This document shows positions 24,541 through 32,559 of a stretch of 46,093 bases of DNA, piece by piece. Below the pieces are notes generated by a model, which saw only the letters and a list, made by a program, of their open reading frames with translations, was not told the DNA's origin and did no database searches. The number at the start of each line of letters is the position of its first letter. Position 1 is the first letter of the stretch. The translations under genes and the position numbers were made by a program. The stretch spans positions 1 through 46,093 of the forward strand of contig NZ_JNWZ01000055.1 of the NCBI RefSeq assembly GCF_000716545.1. Reading direction: 5' to 3'. Source of the DNA: Kitasatospora phosalacinea (lineage in GTDB: Bacteria > Actinomycetota > Actinomycetes > Streptomycetales > Streptomycetaceae).

Positions 24541-24743
24541 CAGGCAGGTCCCCTCGCTCCGTGGCGTCGGCTCCCGGCCGCGGCCCCCGCCCGGAATCCT
24601 CCCGCCGGGCCGCCGCGGCGGCGTACTGGCCGAAGCCACGAAGCCGGGGGCGCCGCCACCCGGCGTAGGGGACCGATCCGCCAAGGGCCCGTGCGGACGG
24701 GCGGTTCCCGGCGGGACGGGCCGCGGCGGGACGGGCGGGCCGC

Positions 24744-25928
24744 TCAGGCCGCGGCGGGCTCCGCCACCCAGCCAGCCACCAGCACCAGGCCGGTCGGCCG
24801 GTGCACCGCCAGGAAGCCGAACGGGCGGTCGAAACGGGCCGTCGCCCGGCGCGAGCGGAACCGGGCGGGGCCGCCGACCATGCTCCGGGTCATCTCCACC
24901 ACGGTGACCGCGCTCGCCTCGAAGCCCGTCGCGGTGAACTCCGCCACCGCGGCCTGCTCGGCCGCGCAGACCCGTAGCGGGGTGCCCCGGCTGATGCCCG
25001 GGAAGTGGCCGCCCGGCCCGGCGGCCGCGCCCAGGCCGAACAGCCCGGCCCGGGCCAGCAGGTCGTGCTCGGCCCGCACCCGGAAGGCCACCGTCTCCAG
25101 CACGCCCGAGTCCCGGGGAGCCGAGGACTCCACCGACTCCAGCTCCAGCCCCGGCCACGCCTCCCCGTCCGACAGGCCCGCCACCGGCATCCGCCGGGCC
25201 GCGCCCGACAGCAGCTCGAACCCGGCCGCCACCACCGCGCCCGGCTCGGCCGCCTCCGCGCCGAGCACCAGGTGCACGTCCACCTCGCCCCCGCCCACCA
25301 CCCGGACCTCCGTCACCGGGCCGGCCGAGGTCTCCGCCACCGCGATCCGTTCGTACAGCTCCGGCCCCGACGCCGTGAGCCGGGTGAACCGCCGCCGCGC
25401 CCAAGGGCCTTCGGCCGCCCGGGACCGGGACGGCCGGAACGGCTTCGCCCACTCGGTGCGCACCGTCAGCGCCGAGGCCAGCACCAGCAGCGCCCCGGAC
25501 AGCTCCACCGGCATCCGGTCGACCAGGCCGCCGGTCCGCTCCCGCACCCAGCCGTCCAGCGCCGCCCGGTCCTCGGCCTCGTCACCGGTCAACCTCCCCC
25601 ACAGCGAGGCGTCCAGCCGCTCCAGCCAGTCGGGCTCCACCTCGACCCCGCCCGCCGTCCACAGCCCGAGCGCCGCCGTGCAGCCCGGCACCGAGCCCAC
25701 TCGCGCCAGCAGCTCCCGCGCGGCGGCCGGGGCCCGCTCGACCGGGACGCCCAGCGCCCCGGCCAGCTCCTCCCGGGCCGGGCCGCCCGCGCCCGCCGCC
25801 AGCACCGCCAGCAGCGGCCACACCCCGAGCGCCGTCCACACCTGGCCGCCCGTGAAGTCCAACCCCCGCCCCCAGCGCGCGCCCAGGGCGTTCACCCGCT
25901 CGATCACGGCCGCGTCCGCACCCGTCAC
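24744..25928 (-). CDS. Serpin-family protein
   Basis: A 394-aa protein of typical serpin length. The C-terminal block FDRPFGFLAVHRPTGLVLVAGWVAEP-type sequence (the family FxRPF...TGxxLxxGxV signature) is clear. The preceding stretch EFTATGFEASAVTVVEMTRS corresponds to the breach/hinge and reactive-centre loop. No signal peptide is visible, so it should be intracellular. Its hinge is not the canonical Ala/Gly-rich EEGTEAAAAT type, so it may not be inhibitory. Same-strand neighbours are unrelated housekeeping genes, so the target protease is unknown. GTG start. Confidence 0.8.
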   Translation of the reverse strand: MTGADAAVIERVNALGARWGRGLDFTGGQVWTALGVWPLLAVLAAGAGGPAREELAGALGVPVERAPAAARELLARVGSVPGCTAALGLWTAGGVEVEPDWLERLDASLWGRLTGDEAEDRAALDGWVRERTGGLVDRMPVELSGALLVLASALTVRTEWAKPFRPSRSRAAEGPWARRRFTRLTASGPELYERIAVAETSAGPVTEVRVVGGGEVDVHLVLGAEAAEPGAVVAAGFELLSGAARRMPVAGLSDGEAWPGLELESVESSAPRDSGVLETVAFRVRAEHDLLARAGLFGLGAAAGPGGHFPGISRGTPLRVCAAEQAAVAEFTATGFEASAVTVVEMTRSMVGGPARFRSRRATARFDRPFGFLAVHRPTGLVLVAGWVAEPAAA

Positions 25929-25961
25929 GACCCACCCCTCTCCCCGGTCCGTCGTCCCGCC

Positions 25962-25990
25962 ACCAGTACCAGTACCAGTACCGGTACCAG
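25962..25990. repeat. Hexanucleotide ACCAGT repeats
   Basis: About five units of ACCAGT/ACCGGT lie in the spacer between the serpin gene and the downstream end of the homocysteine methyltransferase gene. Not translated in any supported gene. Confidence 0.75.
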
Positions 25991-26015
25991 GCCGGCCGGG
26001 CGGCGCGCCGCCGGG

Positions 26016-26954
26016 CTACCCGCCGACCGCCGCCGCGAGTTCCGCGATCGCCTCCGGGCCGACCCGGCAGCAACCGCCGACCAGCCGGGCCCCGGCCGCC
26101 ACCCAGCCCGCCGCCGACCCGGGGTCGAACGCCGCCGGGCCCGTCCAGTCCCGGACCGCCGCGTCCCAGCCCTCCCCGCTGTTCGGGTACGCCACCGCCG
26201 GCAGGCCGGTCACCTCCGCCGCCAGCGCCACCGCCGCCCCGACCTGCTGCGGCGCACAGCAGTTGACGCCCACCGCCACCGCCTCCGGCACCTCGGCCAC
26301 CAGCGCGAACGCCTCCGCCAGCGGCTCCCCGCCCCGGGTCCGCCCGTCCGCCGCGCCGAACGAGAACCACACCGGCACCCCCAACCCCCGTACGCACTCC
26401 GCCAGTACGGACGCCTCCAGCAGGTCCGGCACGGTCTCCACCGCCAGGACGTCCGGCCCGGCCGCCGCCAGCACCTCCAGCCGGGGACGGTGGAACTCCG
26501 CCAACTCCGCGGCCGACAGGCCGTAGTGGCCCCGGTACTCGGAGCCGTCCGCCAGCACCGCCCCGTACGGGCCCACCGAGGCCGCCACCCAGCGCGGGCG
26601 GCCGTCGCCCAGCTCCGCCGACGCCTCCTCGGCCGCCAGCCGGGCCACCTCCACGCTCAGCGCCAGCAGCCGGTCGGCCTTCGCCGCGTCCAGGCCCCGG
26701 GCGGCGAAACCCGGACGGCTCGCCTGGTAACTCGCCGTGGTCGCCACCCGGGCGCCCGCCTCGAAGTACGCCCGGTGCGCCGCCACCAGCTGCCGAGGTT
26801 CGTCCAGCAGCAGCCGGGCCGACCACAGGGCGTCCGACAAGTCGCATCCCTGGGCGGCCAGTTGGTTCGAGAGACCGCCGTCCAGCGGCACCGGCCCGGC
26901 CGCCATCGCCGCGACCAGTGCCGCACCGGCGGGGGAGCCGTCGAAGTCGGTCAC
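26016..26954 (-). CDS. mmuM: Homocysteine S-methyltransferase
   Basis: A 312-aa Pfam S-methyl_trans-type TIM barrel. PLDGGLSNQLAAQG opens the barrel; the zinc ligands are in GVNCCAPQQV and VGGCCRVGPEAI. TTASYQASRPGF and SVGPYGAVLADGSEYRG are also typical of MmuM/YagD. It transfers a methyl group from S-methylmethionine or (S)-AdoMet to homocysteine, giving methionine. GTG at 26954 is chosen because GGAGG lies 4 bp upstream; the ATG three bases earlier would be too close to that site. Confidence 0.92.
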   Translation of the reverse strand: MTDFDGSPAGAALVAAMAAGPVPLDGGLSNQLAAQGCDLSDALWSARLLLDEPRQLVAAHRAYFEAGARVATTASYQASRPGFAARGLDAAKADRLLALSVEVARLAAEEASAELGDGRPRWVAASVGPYGAVLADGSEYRGHYGLSAAELAEFHRPRLEVLAAAGPDVLAVETVPDLLEASVLAECVRGLGVPVWFSFGAADGRTRGGEPLAEAFALVAEVPEAVAVGVNCCAPQQVGAAVALAAEVTGLPAVAYPNSGEGWDAAVRDWTGPAAFDPGSAAGWVAAGARLVGGCCRVGPEAIAELAAAVGG

Positions 26955-26968
26955 CATCCCTCCAGCCT

Positions 26969-27074
26969 GCACCCGCCGCCGGCTCCCGGCCAACCGGTTC
27001 CCGGCCGACCGGCCAGCTCCCGGCCGACCGGCCGACCGTTCCCGATGTGACCGGCTCCCGGCCGACCGACCGGC
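26969..27074. repeat. GC-rich minisatellite of about 20-bp units upstream of mmuM
   Basis: Four to five imperfect copies of a unit resembling GGCTCCCGGCCGACCGGCC fill the region between mmuM and the AhpD-like gene. Because the units are self-complementary (CCGGCCGACCGG-like), they could fold in RNA and may form part of the mmuM leader or a terminator for the upstream gene. Confidence 0.75.
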
Positions 27075-27086
27075 CCGGGTCGCCGG

Positions 27087-27581
27087 TCAGAGCGTCTCGG
27101 CCGCCACCGGGCGCGAGGTGACCGCGATCCGGTTGTAGGTGTTCACCACGGTCGCGGCCCAGGCCACGAACGCCGCCTCCGGCTCGGACAGCACCGCCCG
27201 CGCGGCCCGCCGGGCCCGAGTGCCCTCCGTCCGGTCGGTGAGCCGGGTGACCGCCTCGGCCAGCGCGAGCGCGGCCCGCTCCCGGGGCGTGAACAGCGCG
27301 GACTCCCGCCACACCACCAACTCGGCCAGCCGCTCGTCCCGTTCGCCCGCCTTCCGGGCGGACTCCGTGTGCAGGCCGACGCAGTACACGCAGCCGTTCA
27401 GCTGCGAGCAGCGCAGCCGCACCAGCTCCAGCAGCAGCGGCTCCAGCCCGGCCGACGCCGCGGCCCCCTCCACCGCCCCGTGCAGCGCGTGCACGGCGGC
27501 GAACGCCTGCGGGCCCAACTCGGTCATCGGCAACGGCGGCAGCGGGGGAAGGGCGGCGGCCGGCGGAAGCGTCTCGGTCAT
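27087..27581 (-). CDS. AhpD-like / carboxymuconolactone decarboxylase family protein
   Basis: A 164-aa protein with the family core: LVRLRCSQLNGCVYCVGLHTESARKAGE contains the redox CxxC and downstream His of alkylhydroperoxidase AhpD-type proteins. ERLAELVVW, LFTPRERAALALAEAVTRL and TVVNTYNRIAVTSR complete the helical fold. It probably acts in peroxide or thiol redox chemistry, but the substrate is not evident. Only AAGG directly abutting the ATG serves as a ribosome site. Confidence 0.88.
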   Translation of the reverse strand: MTETLPPAAALPPLPPLPMTELGPQAFAAVHALHGAVEGAAASAGLEPLLLELVRLRCSQLNGCVYCVGLHTESARKAGERDERLAELVVWRESALFTPRERAALALAEAVTRLTDRTEGTRARRAARAVLSEPEAAFVAWAATVVNTYNRIAVTSRPVAAETL

Positions 27582-27919
27582 CCTTCGAGCGTAGGCGCAG
27601 GTCGGGGCCCGGACGGGCCCCGACCGGGGCCGGATCACCCACTCGGGAGGCCGCCGCCGAAACAGTTGACGGTGTCCCCAAATCGTGGCGGGCAGCGACG
27701 GCGCAAGGGCCGTCGAGCCGACCGAGCGTCAACGAACGGAGGAAGTCACCCGGTTGGCGGCAGAGGCGTGATCCGTTGCGCAGCGTGCCGGTAGTGTGAC
27801 GTTCCGTTGCCGCACCGATTGTGTGACGGCTCAAGCGAAAGCACTGCCGGGCGTCGTCCGCCGGCCCCGTCCCTGGGGCGGCCGCCGCCCGCACCGGACC
27901 CACACTGGAGAGAACCGCG
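27582..27919. promoter_or_regulatory. 338-bp divergent intergenic region
   Basis: No gene is supported here. It must hold promoters for the leftward AhpD-like gene and the rightward EF-hand gene. An 8-bp direct repeat, GTGTGACG, occurs at 27794-27801 and 27821-27828, centred 27 bp apart and about 100 bp upstream of the EF-hand start, and could be a regulator site. I could not fix a -35/-10 pair with confidence. Confidence 0.4.
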
Positions 27920-28459
27920 ATGACCACTTCCGTTCAGCTCGACCGTGCCCAGAAGCGTTTCGACCTCTGGGACGTCAACGGTGACGGCCAGATCGACCGC
28001 TCCGACTGGGACGCCGAGGCCAAGCGCATCCTGCAGGCCTTCGGCGAGGCCCCGGTCTCCCCGGCCGGCCGCGCACTGACCGACGCCTACCTCGGCATGT
28101 GGAGCTTCTTCGCCGACAAGGCCGGCATCGACGAGCAGACCGGCGCGCTCACCCCCGAGCAGTTCAACCACATCGCCGAGGAGCACATCCTGGAGAACGG
28201 CGGCGCCGGCTTCGGCCGCGTCGTCAAGCCGACCATCCAGGCCATGGTCGAGCTGGTCGATGTGGACGGCGACGGCCAGGTCAACCCGGCCGAGTTCAAG
28301 ACCTGGCTGGACGCGATCGGCGTCGGGAACATCGAGCCGGCCGAGGCCTTCCGCCAGATCGACGCCAACGGCGACGGCCAGCTGTCCGTCGAGGAGCTGG
28401 TCCAGGCCGTGCGCGCCTACCACCTGGGCGAGATCGACGTCCCGCTGCTCGGCCGCTGA
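27920..28459 (+). CDS. Calerythrin-like EF-hand calcium-binding protein
   Basis: A 179-aa acidic cytosolic protein closely resembling calerythrin of Saccharopolyspora in length and layout. Canonical EF loops are DVNGDGQIDRSD (18-29), DVDGDGQVNPAE (near 115) and DANGDGQLSVEE (near 149), each with D/N/D/Q/E ligands. The second position (DEQTGALTPEQF, near 71) is degenerate, as in calerythrin. It ends in GEIDVPLLGR. It is likely to buffer or sense calcium; actinomycete relatives influence aerial growth and sporulation. It stands alone between strong terminators. Confidence 0.93.
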   Translation: MTTSVQLDRAQKRFDLWDVNGDGQIDRSDWDAEAKRILQAFGEAPVSPAGRALTDAYLGMWSFFADKAGIDEQTGALTPEQFNHIAEEHILENGGAGFGRVVKPTIQAMVELVDVDGDGQVNPAEFKTWLDAIGVGNIEPAEAFRQIDANGDGQLSVEELVQAVRAYHLGEIDVPLLGR

Positions 28460-28480
28460 CCGCAGCCGACGCCCTGACGA

Positions 28481-28520
28481 AGGGCCCGGAACGGGGATGG
28501 CGCCCCCCGTTCCGGGCCCT
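28481..28520. terminator. Strong hairpin terminator between the EF-hand gene and the cluster
   Basis: A perfect 16-bp stem (AGGGCCCGGAACGGGG at 28481-28496 with its complement at 28505-28520) and an 8-nt loop separate the convergent EF-hand gene and the last gene of the leftward biosynthetic operon. Confidence 0.85.
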
Positions 28521-28533
28521 CGCCCGTTCTCCC

Positions 28534-28575
28534 GCCGCTGCCGCTGCCGCTGCCGCTACCGCTGCCGCTACCGCT
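28534..28575. repeat. Seven hexanucleotide GCCGCT/ACCGCT repeats
   Basis: Seven consecutive 6-bp units (five GCCGCT, two ACCGCT) lie just after the terminator and before the stop codon of the next leftward gene. Non-coding. Confidence 0.8.
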
Positions 28576-28604
28576 GTCGGCCCGGGTCGTCCCGGCCGGG
28601 CGGG

Positions 28605-29018
28605 TCAGTCCCCGGCCGGGACGAACCGCACCGGCAGCTCCGGCCGCAGGTCCAGCTTCTCGCCGGTCAGCAGGTGATCGGCCGCGATCAGCACGTTGTA
28701 GTGGTTCGGGAAGTGGCAGGCGTCGAAGCCCAGCACCGTGCCGACCCGGTGCTCGCCGACGAACACCTCGTCGCCCCGGTCCAGCACCCCGGCCACCGCG
28801 ATCTCCGCGAAGCCCAGGAACCCGACCCGGTCGATCCGCGCCCCCGCCGCGGTCTCCCGCTGGTCGGTGGTCACCAGCTCGTGCACCTCGCCCGCCCGTA
28901 CGCACCGGCTGGCGAACGGCTCCAGACTCATCCCGCGCTCGGTCCGGCTGTGCAGCAGCACCTTCACCAGCGTGCCGGTGACCGTCCGCTTCGGCCCGTC
29001 CTCCCGTGCGCCGCTCAC
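28605..29018 (-). CDS. Small beta-rich conserved protein, 137 aa, function unknown
   Basis: The last gene of the leftward operon. The GTG start overlaps the stop of the upstream dehydrogenase in a GTGA, indicating translational coupling. The protein is rich in short beta strands (GTLVKVLLHSRTERG, IDRVGFLGFAEIAVAG, GDEVFVGEHRVGTVLGFD, HYNVLIAADHLLTGEKL) and has no signal peptide or obvious catalytic motif. It resembles small actinobacterial domain-of-unknown-function proteins (possibly DUF6917, from memory) found with biosynthetic genes. It may be a small cyclase, isomerase or binding protein; the function is not deducible here. Confidence 0.7.
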   Translation of the reverse strand: MSGAREDGPKRTVTGTLVKVLLHSRTERGMSLEPFASRCVRAGEVHELVTTDQRETAAGARIDRVGFLGFAEIAVAGVLDRGDEVFVGEHRVGTVLGFDACHFPNHYNVLIAADHLLTGEKLDLRPELPVRFVPAGD

Positions 29019-29971
29019 CCGCGCACCCCCGCCCGGGCCGTCGCCTCGGCGCGGTAGGCGGCCTCGACCACCCGCAGCGCGTCCACCCCGTCCGGGCCGC
29101 GGTCGGTCGCCGCGTCCGCGTTCCCGCCACCCCCGCCGCGCAGCAGCCCGGCGAACTCGCCGACGATGCCCTCGTACTCGTGCCAGAGCGACTGCTTGAA
29201 GCCCTCGTGCCCGGCCAGCAGGTCCGCCCGCAGCACCGTGCCGTCCGCCAACTCCACGGCCACGTCCTTGAGTTCGCCCGGGTACGACCAGTCCAGCTCG
29301 ATCCGGCCGCGCACCCCGTCCCGGCCCGCCAGCTCCAGTGCCGCGTACCGGTCCACCCCGGTGCCGTCGCGCACCACCTCGGCGCCGCGCAGCTCCATCG
29401 GGCCGGCCAGCAGCCGCAGCAGGTCGTACGCGTTGGGCCCGTTGTCGGCGACGCAGCCGCCGCCGCACCGCTCCGGGTCCAGGTACCAGCGGTCCCGGCC
29501 GACGTGCTCCTCGATCAGTTCGAAGTAGCGCGCGGTCACCGACCGCACGGGGGAGGGGTGCCGGGCGAGCGCCGCGCGCAGCTCCCGCACCGACGCGTTG
29601 TACCGGCGGTGGAACGCGGTGAACAGCGGCACCCGCCGCTCGGCCGCCAGCGCCGCCAACTCCGCGCCCTCGGCGGCCCGCAGGGCCAGCGGCTTCTCCA
29701 CGCACACCGGCAGGCCCGCCCGCAGCGCGTCCCGGCAGACCGCCAGGTGCAGGTCGTTCGGGACGGTCACCACCACGGCGTCCAGCCCGCCCGCCGCCAG
29801 CATCTCCCGGTGGTCGGTGAAGCCGGGCACCCGGCCGCCGAACGGCTCCAGCACGGCGGCGTCCCGGTCGCACACCGCCGCCGGCCGCACCCCCGGCACC
29901 CGCTCCAGCGCGGCCAGGTAGAACCGCGAGATCACCCCGAGCCCGACCACCCCGAACCGCAGCGCGCTCAC
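29015..29971 (-). CDS. Gfo/Idh/MocA-family oxidoreductase (1)
   Basis: A 318-aa NAD(P)-dependent sugar or cyclitol dehydrogenase. FGVVGLGVISRFYLAAL is the Rossmann start; VVVTVPNDLHLAVCRDAL and VCVEKPLAL (catalytic Lys in the EKP motif) are diagnostic, followed by FTAFHRRYNASVREL and DNGPNAYDLLRLLAG. The GTG start overlaps the upstream Ldh2 stop as GTGA, with GGAGG just before. Family members oxidise a ring hydroxyl of a sugar or inositol to a ketone, the usual step before a DegT aminotransferase. That pairing with the neighbouring aminotransferases is my inference. Confidence 0.9.
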   Translation of the reverse strand: MSALRFGVVGLGVISRFYLAALERVPGVRPAAVCDRDAAVLEPFGGRVPGFTDHREMLAAGGLDAVVVTVPNDLHLAVCRDALRAGLPVCVEKPLALRAAEGAELAALAAERRVPLFTAFHRRYNASVRELRAALARHPSPVRSVTARYFELIEEHVGRDRWYLDPERCGGGCVADNGPNAYDLLRLLAGPMELRGAEVVRDGTGVDRYAALELAGRDGVRGRIELDWSYPGELKDVAVELADGTVLRADLLAGHEGFKQSLWHEYEGIVGEFAGLLRGGGGGNADAATDRGPDGVDALRVVEAAYRAEATARAGVRG

Positions 29972-31119
29972 CGCCCGCCCTCCGTCCCGGCCGAGGCGAC
30001 CGCCACCGGGCGGATCCCGAACTCGTCGGCGACGGAAGCCAGTTCGGCCAGCAGCCCGGCGGCCAGCGGCACCCCGTCGCGGCGCGCCTCGGCGGTGCGC
30101 CGGGCCTCGTGCCAGCCCGGGTACGCCACCGGGCCCGCGCTCCCCTCGGCCGGCGGGCAGTCCAGCACCGTTCCGAACAGCGTCCGGGCGTCCAGCGCCA
30201 CCTGGTCGGCGTCCCGGAGCGTCGCCGGGGCGATGGCCAGCGCGAACACGCCGATGTCGTCGTCCCGGCCGGACGGCCGCCCGTCGCCCTCCAGCGCGGC
30301 CGGCTCCGGGCCGAGACCCGCTCCCGGCAGCAGCGCCGCCAGCACCTCCACCATCAGCCCGAGGCCGAAGCCCTTGAACTCGCCGCCCGCGCCGGACCCG
30401 AGCCACAGCAGGTGCGCCTCGCCCCGGTCGAACGCGCCCGGGTCCGTCACCGGCCGCCCGTCCGGCCCGGCCAGCCACCCCTCCGGGATCGGCCGCCCCG
30501 CCCGCTCCGCCGCCCGCACCCGGCCGGTCGGCACCGCCGTGGTGCTCATGTCCAGTACGTACGGCGGCAGTTCACCCGCCGGTGCGGCCACGCTCCACGG
30601 GTTGGTGCCCAGCAGCGCCACCGCGCCGCCCGGCGGCCGGGCGATCCGCTGCCGGCCGCAGTTCGACGCCAGCAGCCCGATCATGCCGCGCCCGGTGACC
30701 CGCGCCGCGTGGTGGCCCGCACAGCCGAAGTGGGTGGCCCGGCGTACCGACACCAGCCCGATCCCGTACCGCTCGGCCCGCTCCGCGGCCAGCTCCATCG
30801 CCGCCCCGGCCTGCCACAGCCCGAGCGCCCCGGCCGCGTCCACCAGCACCGCGGCCCCCCGGTCGGCCACCACCGTCGGCTCCGCCAGCGGATCGGCCCG
30901 GCCCTCGGCCAGCAGCGGCAGGTAGAGCCGGGTCAGATTGGCCAGCCCGTGCGAGTCCATCCCGGCGGCGTCGCCGTAGCACAGCGCCTCGGCCGCCTCC
31001 CCGGCCCGCCCGGGCGGCAGCCGGTGCGCGACGAACACCTCGGTGGTGAAGCGGATCAGATCGGCGTACGGGACGCGGACGGTGCCGGTGGTACTGGGCG
31101 CGGGTGCCACGGTGTTCAC
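29968..31119 (-). CDS. Malate/L-lactate dehydrogenase (Ldh2) family oxidoreductase
   Basis: A 383-aa protein of the Ldh2/YlbC type: GDAAGMDSHGLANLTRL near the N-terminus carries the conserved DSHG, followed by VRRATHFGCAGHHA, LLGTNPWSVAAP and GGEFKGFGLGLMVEVLAALL. These non-Rossmann NAD(P)-dependent enzymes interconvert 2-hydroxy and 2-oxo acids, or reduce cyclic imines. Here it may make or use a 2-oxo acid or imine intermediate. GTG start with GGAGG at 8 bp; 54 bp after the M20 gene. Confidence 0.88.
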   Translation of the reverse strand: MNTVAPAPSTTGTVRVPYADLIRFTTEVFVAHRLPPGRAGEAAEALCYGDAAGMDSHGLANLTRLYLPLLAEGRADPLAEPTVVADRGAAVLVDAAGALGLWQAGAAMELAAERAERYGIGLVSVRRATHFGCAGHHAARVTGRGMIGLLASNCGRQRIARPPGGAVALLGTNPWSVAAPAGELPPYVLDMSTTAVPTGRVRAAERAGRPIPEGWLAGPDGRPVTDPGAFDRGEAHLLWLGSGAGGEFKGFGLGLMVEVLAALLPGAGLGPEPAALEGDGRPSGRDDDIGVFALAIAPATLRDADQVALDARTLFGTVLDCPPAEGSAGPVAYPGWHEARRTAEARRDGVPLAAGLLAELASVADEFGIRPVAVASAGTEGGR

Positions 31120-31173
31120 GGAAACGACCTCCAGTGGGGGCAGGGGACTTCGAGCGGGAGACGGACGGAAGAG

Positions 31174-32559
31174 TCAGGGGCGGCGGCGGGCGAAGGCCAC
31201 CAGCAGCCGGGCCACCGCCGAGGCGAAGGCGTCGAGTTGGGCCGCCTCGGCGAACTCGCCCGCCGCGTGCGCCCGGTTGGCGCCGAGCTCGCCCGGGCCG
31301 AGCACCACGGTGAACGCGCCGTCCGGCAGGCCGGCCGCCCAGATCGCGTCGCAGGTGAACGCCGGCTCCGCGTCCGGCATCCGGGCGATCCCGGCCCGCC
31401 GGGCGAGCAGGTCCTCCAGCTCCGGGTGCCGGTTGTCGAGGACCGGCAGGCCGCGCTTGGGCCAGTCCAGCCGGGTGATCCGGGCGCAGTCGGCGGCGGT
31501 CCGGGCGAACTCCGGCAGCCCGGCGAACGCCGCGCGGAACGCCGCCAGCCCGGAGCGGACCGCCGCCTCCACCGCGGCCTCCGCCCGGCGGCCCGAACCC
31601 GCGTCCCGGTAGGGGAGGTTGAGCAGCAGCTCGCCGCTCCCGTAGACCCGGTTGTGCAGCGGGCCGGTGCTCGTCCCGGCCACGCAGACCGGGTCGCGCG
31701 GGCCGGGCGCGCCGCCGAGCTCCCGGGCCAGGTGCTGGGCGAGGAAGCCGAGCAGCACCGTCGCGTTGTGGCCCGCGCCCGGGCAGTCGTCGATCGCGTC
31801 CTCGCCGCGCACCCACAGCCGGGCGGTGGCGGCGGCCGTCGCCCGGGGCAGGTAGCGCAGGCCGGTCGGCTCGCAGAACACGTTCAGCGCGCCCGTGTAC
31901 CCGGCCTCGACCAGCGGACGGGTGCCGAACACGCCCATCGCGCCGCCCTCCTCGCCGGACACCGCCTGCACCAGCACCGCGACCTCCCGCCCCACCCGGG
32001 GCTCCGCCGCCACCGCGGCCCGCACCCCGGCCAGCAGCGCCACCGCCGGGCCCTTGGCGTCGATCGCGCCCCGCCCGGTGAACCGCCGCCCGTCGAAGCC
32101 CACCGGCTCCGACCCGGCGACGGTGTCCAGGTGCACGTTGAACATCACGGTCGCCGCCCGCGGCAGCGCGGGCCCCAGCCGCAGCACCAGGCTCGGCTGG
32201 CAGGCCAGGAACCCGGGGGAGTCGGCGGCCGCCCGGCGCACCGTCAACGGCACGTCCGGACGGTCGAGTCCGGCCTCGCCGGGCGCGCCCCGGTACAGCT
32301 CCGCCAGCCCGGTCCCCGCCGCCGCCCGGGCGTACGCCTCCAGCGCCTCGGGCAGCAGCGGCGGCGGCGCGCCCGGCCCGGTCTCCAGCGGCCCGGCGGT
32401 GGGCAGGCGCAGCAGGTCGAGCAGCAACTCCTGCTCGTCCGGCGAGAGTCCGGTCGTCACCTCGGTCGTCACCTCGGTCGTCACCTCGCTCGCCGCCTCG
32501 GCAGGCGTCCCGGCCGCGACCTCGACCGCCGTCCCGGCCGTCGCCGGCTCAGCGGGCAT
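31174..32559 (-). CDS. M20-family metallo-amidohydrolase/peptidase
   Basis: A 461-aa protein. NVHLDTVAGS, GRGAIDAKGPAVALLAG and AVSGEEGGAMG supply the His, bridging Asp, catalytic Glu pair and further ligands of the DapE/ArgE/CPG2-type di-zinc fold; CPGAGHN lies in the dimerisation region. Family members hydrolyse N-acyl groups or dipeptides. In this cluster it could deprotect an N-acylated amine or amino acid intermediate. The N-terminus carries a Thr-Glu-Val-Thr repeat. ATG with GGAGG at 9 bp, overlapping the upstream gene by 11 bp. Confidence 0.88.
   Translation of the reverse strand: MPAEPATAGTAVEVAAGTPAEAASEVTTEVTTEVTTGLSPDEQELLLDLLRLPTAGPLETGPGAPPPLLPEALEAYARAAAGTGLAELYRGAPGEAGLDRPDVPLTVRRAAADSPGFLACQPSLVLRLGPALPRAATVMFNVHLDTVAGSEPVGFDGRRFTGRGAIDAKGPAVALLAGVRAAVAAEPRVGREVAVLVQAVSGEEGGAMGVFGTRPLVEAGYTGALNVFCEPTGLRYLPRATAAATARLWVRGEDAIDDCPGAGHNATVLLGFLAQHLARELGGAPGPRDPVCVAGTSTGPLHNRVYGSGELLLNLPYRDAGSGRRAEAAVEAAVRSGLAAFRAAFAGLPEFARTAADCARITRLDWPKRGLPVLDNRHPELEDLLARRAGIARMPDAEPAFTCDAIWAAGLPDGAFTVVLGPGELGANRAHAAGEFAEAAQLDAFASAVARLLVAFARRRP
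32453..32488. repeat. Three perfect 12-bp repeats inside the M20 gene
   Basis: GTCGTCACCTCG is repeated three times without change and encodes the Thr-Glu-Val-Thr repeat near the N-terminus. It looks like a recent slippage expansion in a flexible linker. Confidence 0.8.

Noticed and set aside
26969..27074. CRISPR-like array
   Set aside because: Units are contiguous and degenerate with no unique spacers, and no cas gene is present.
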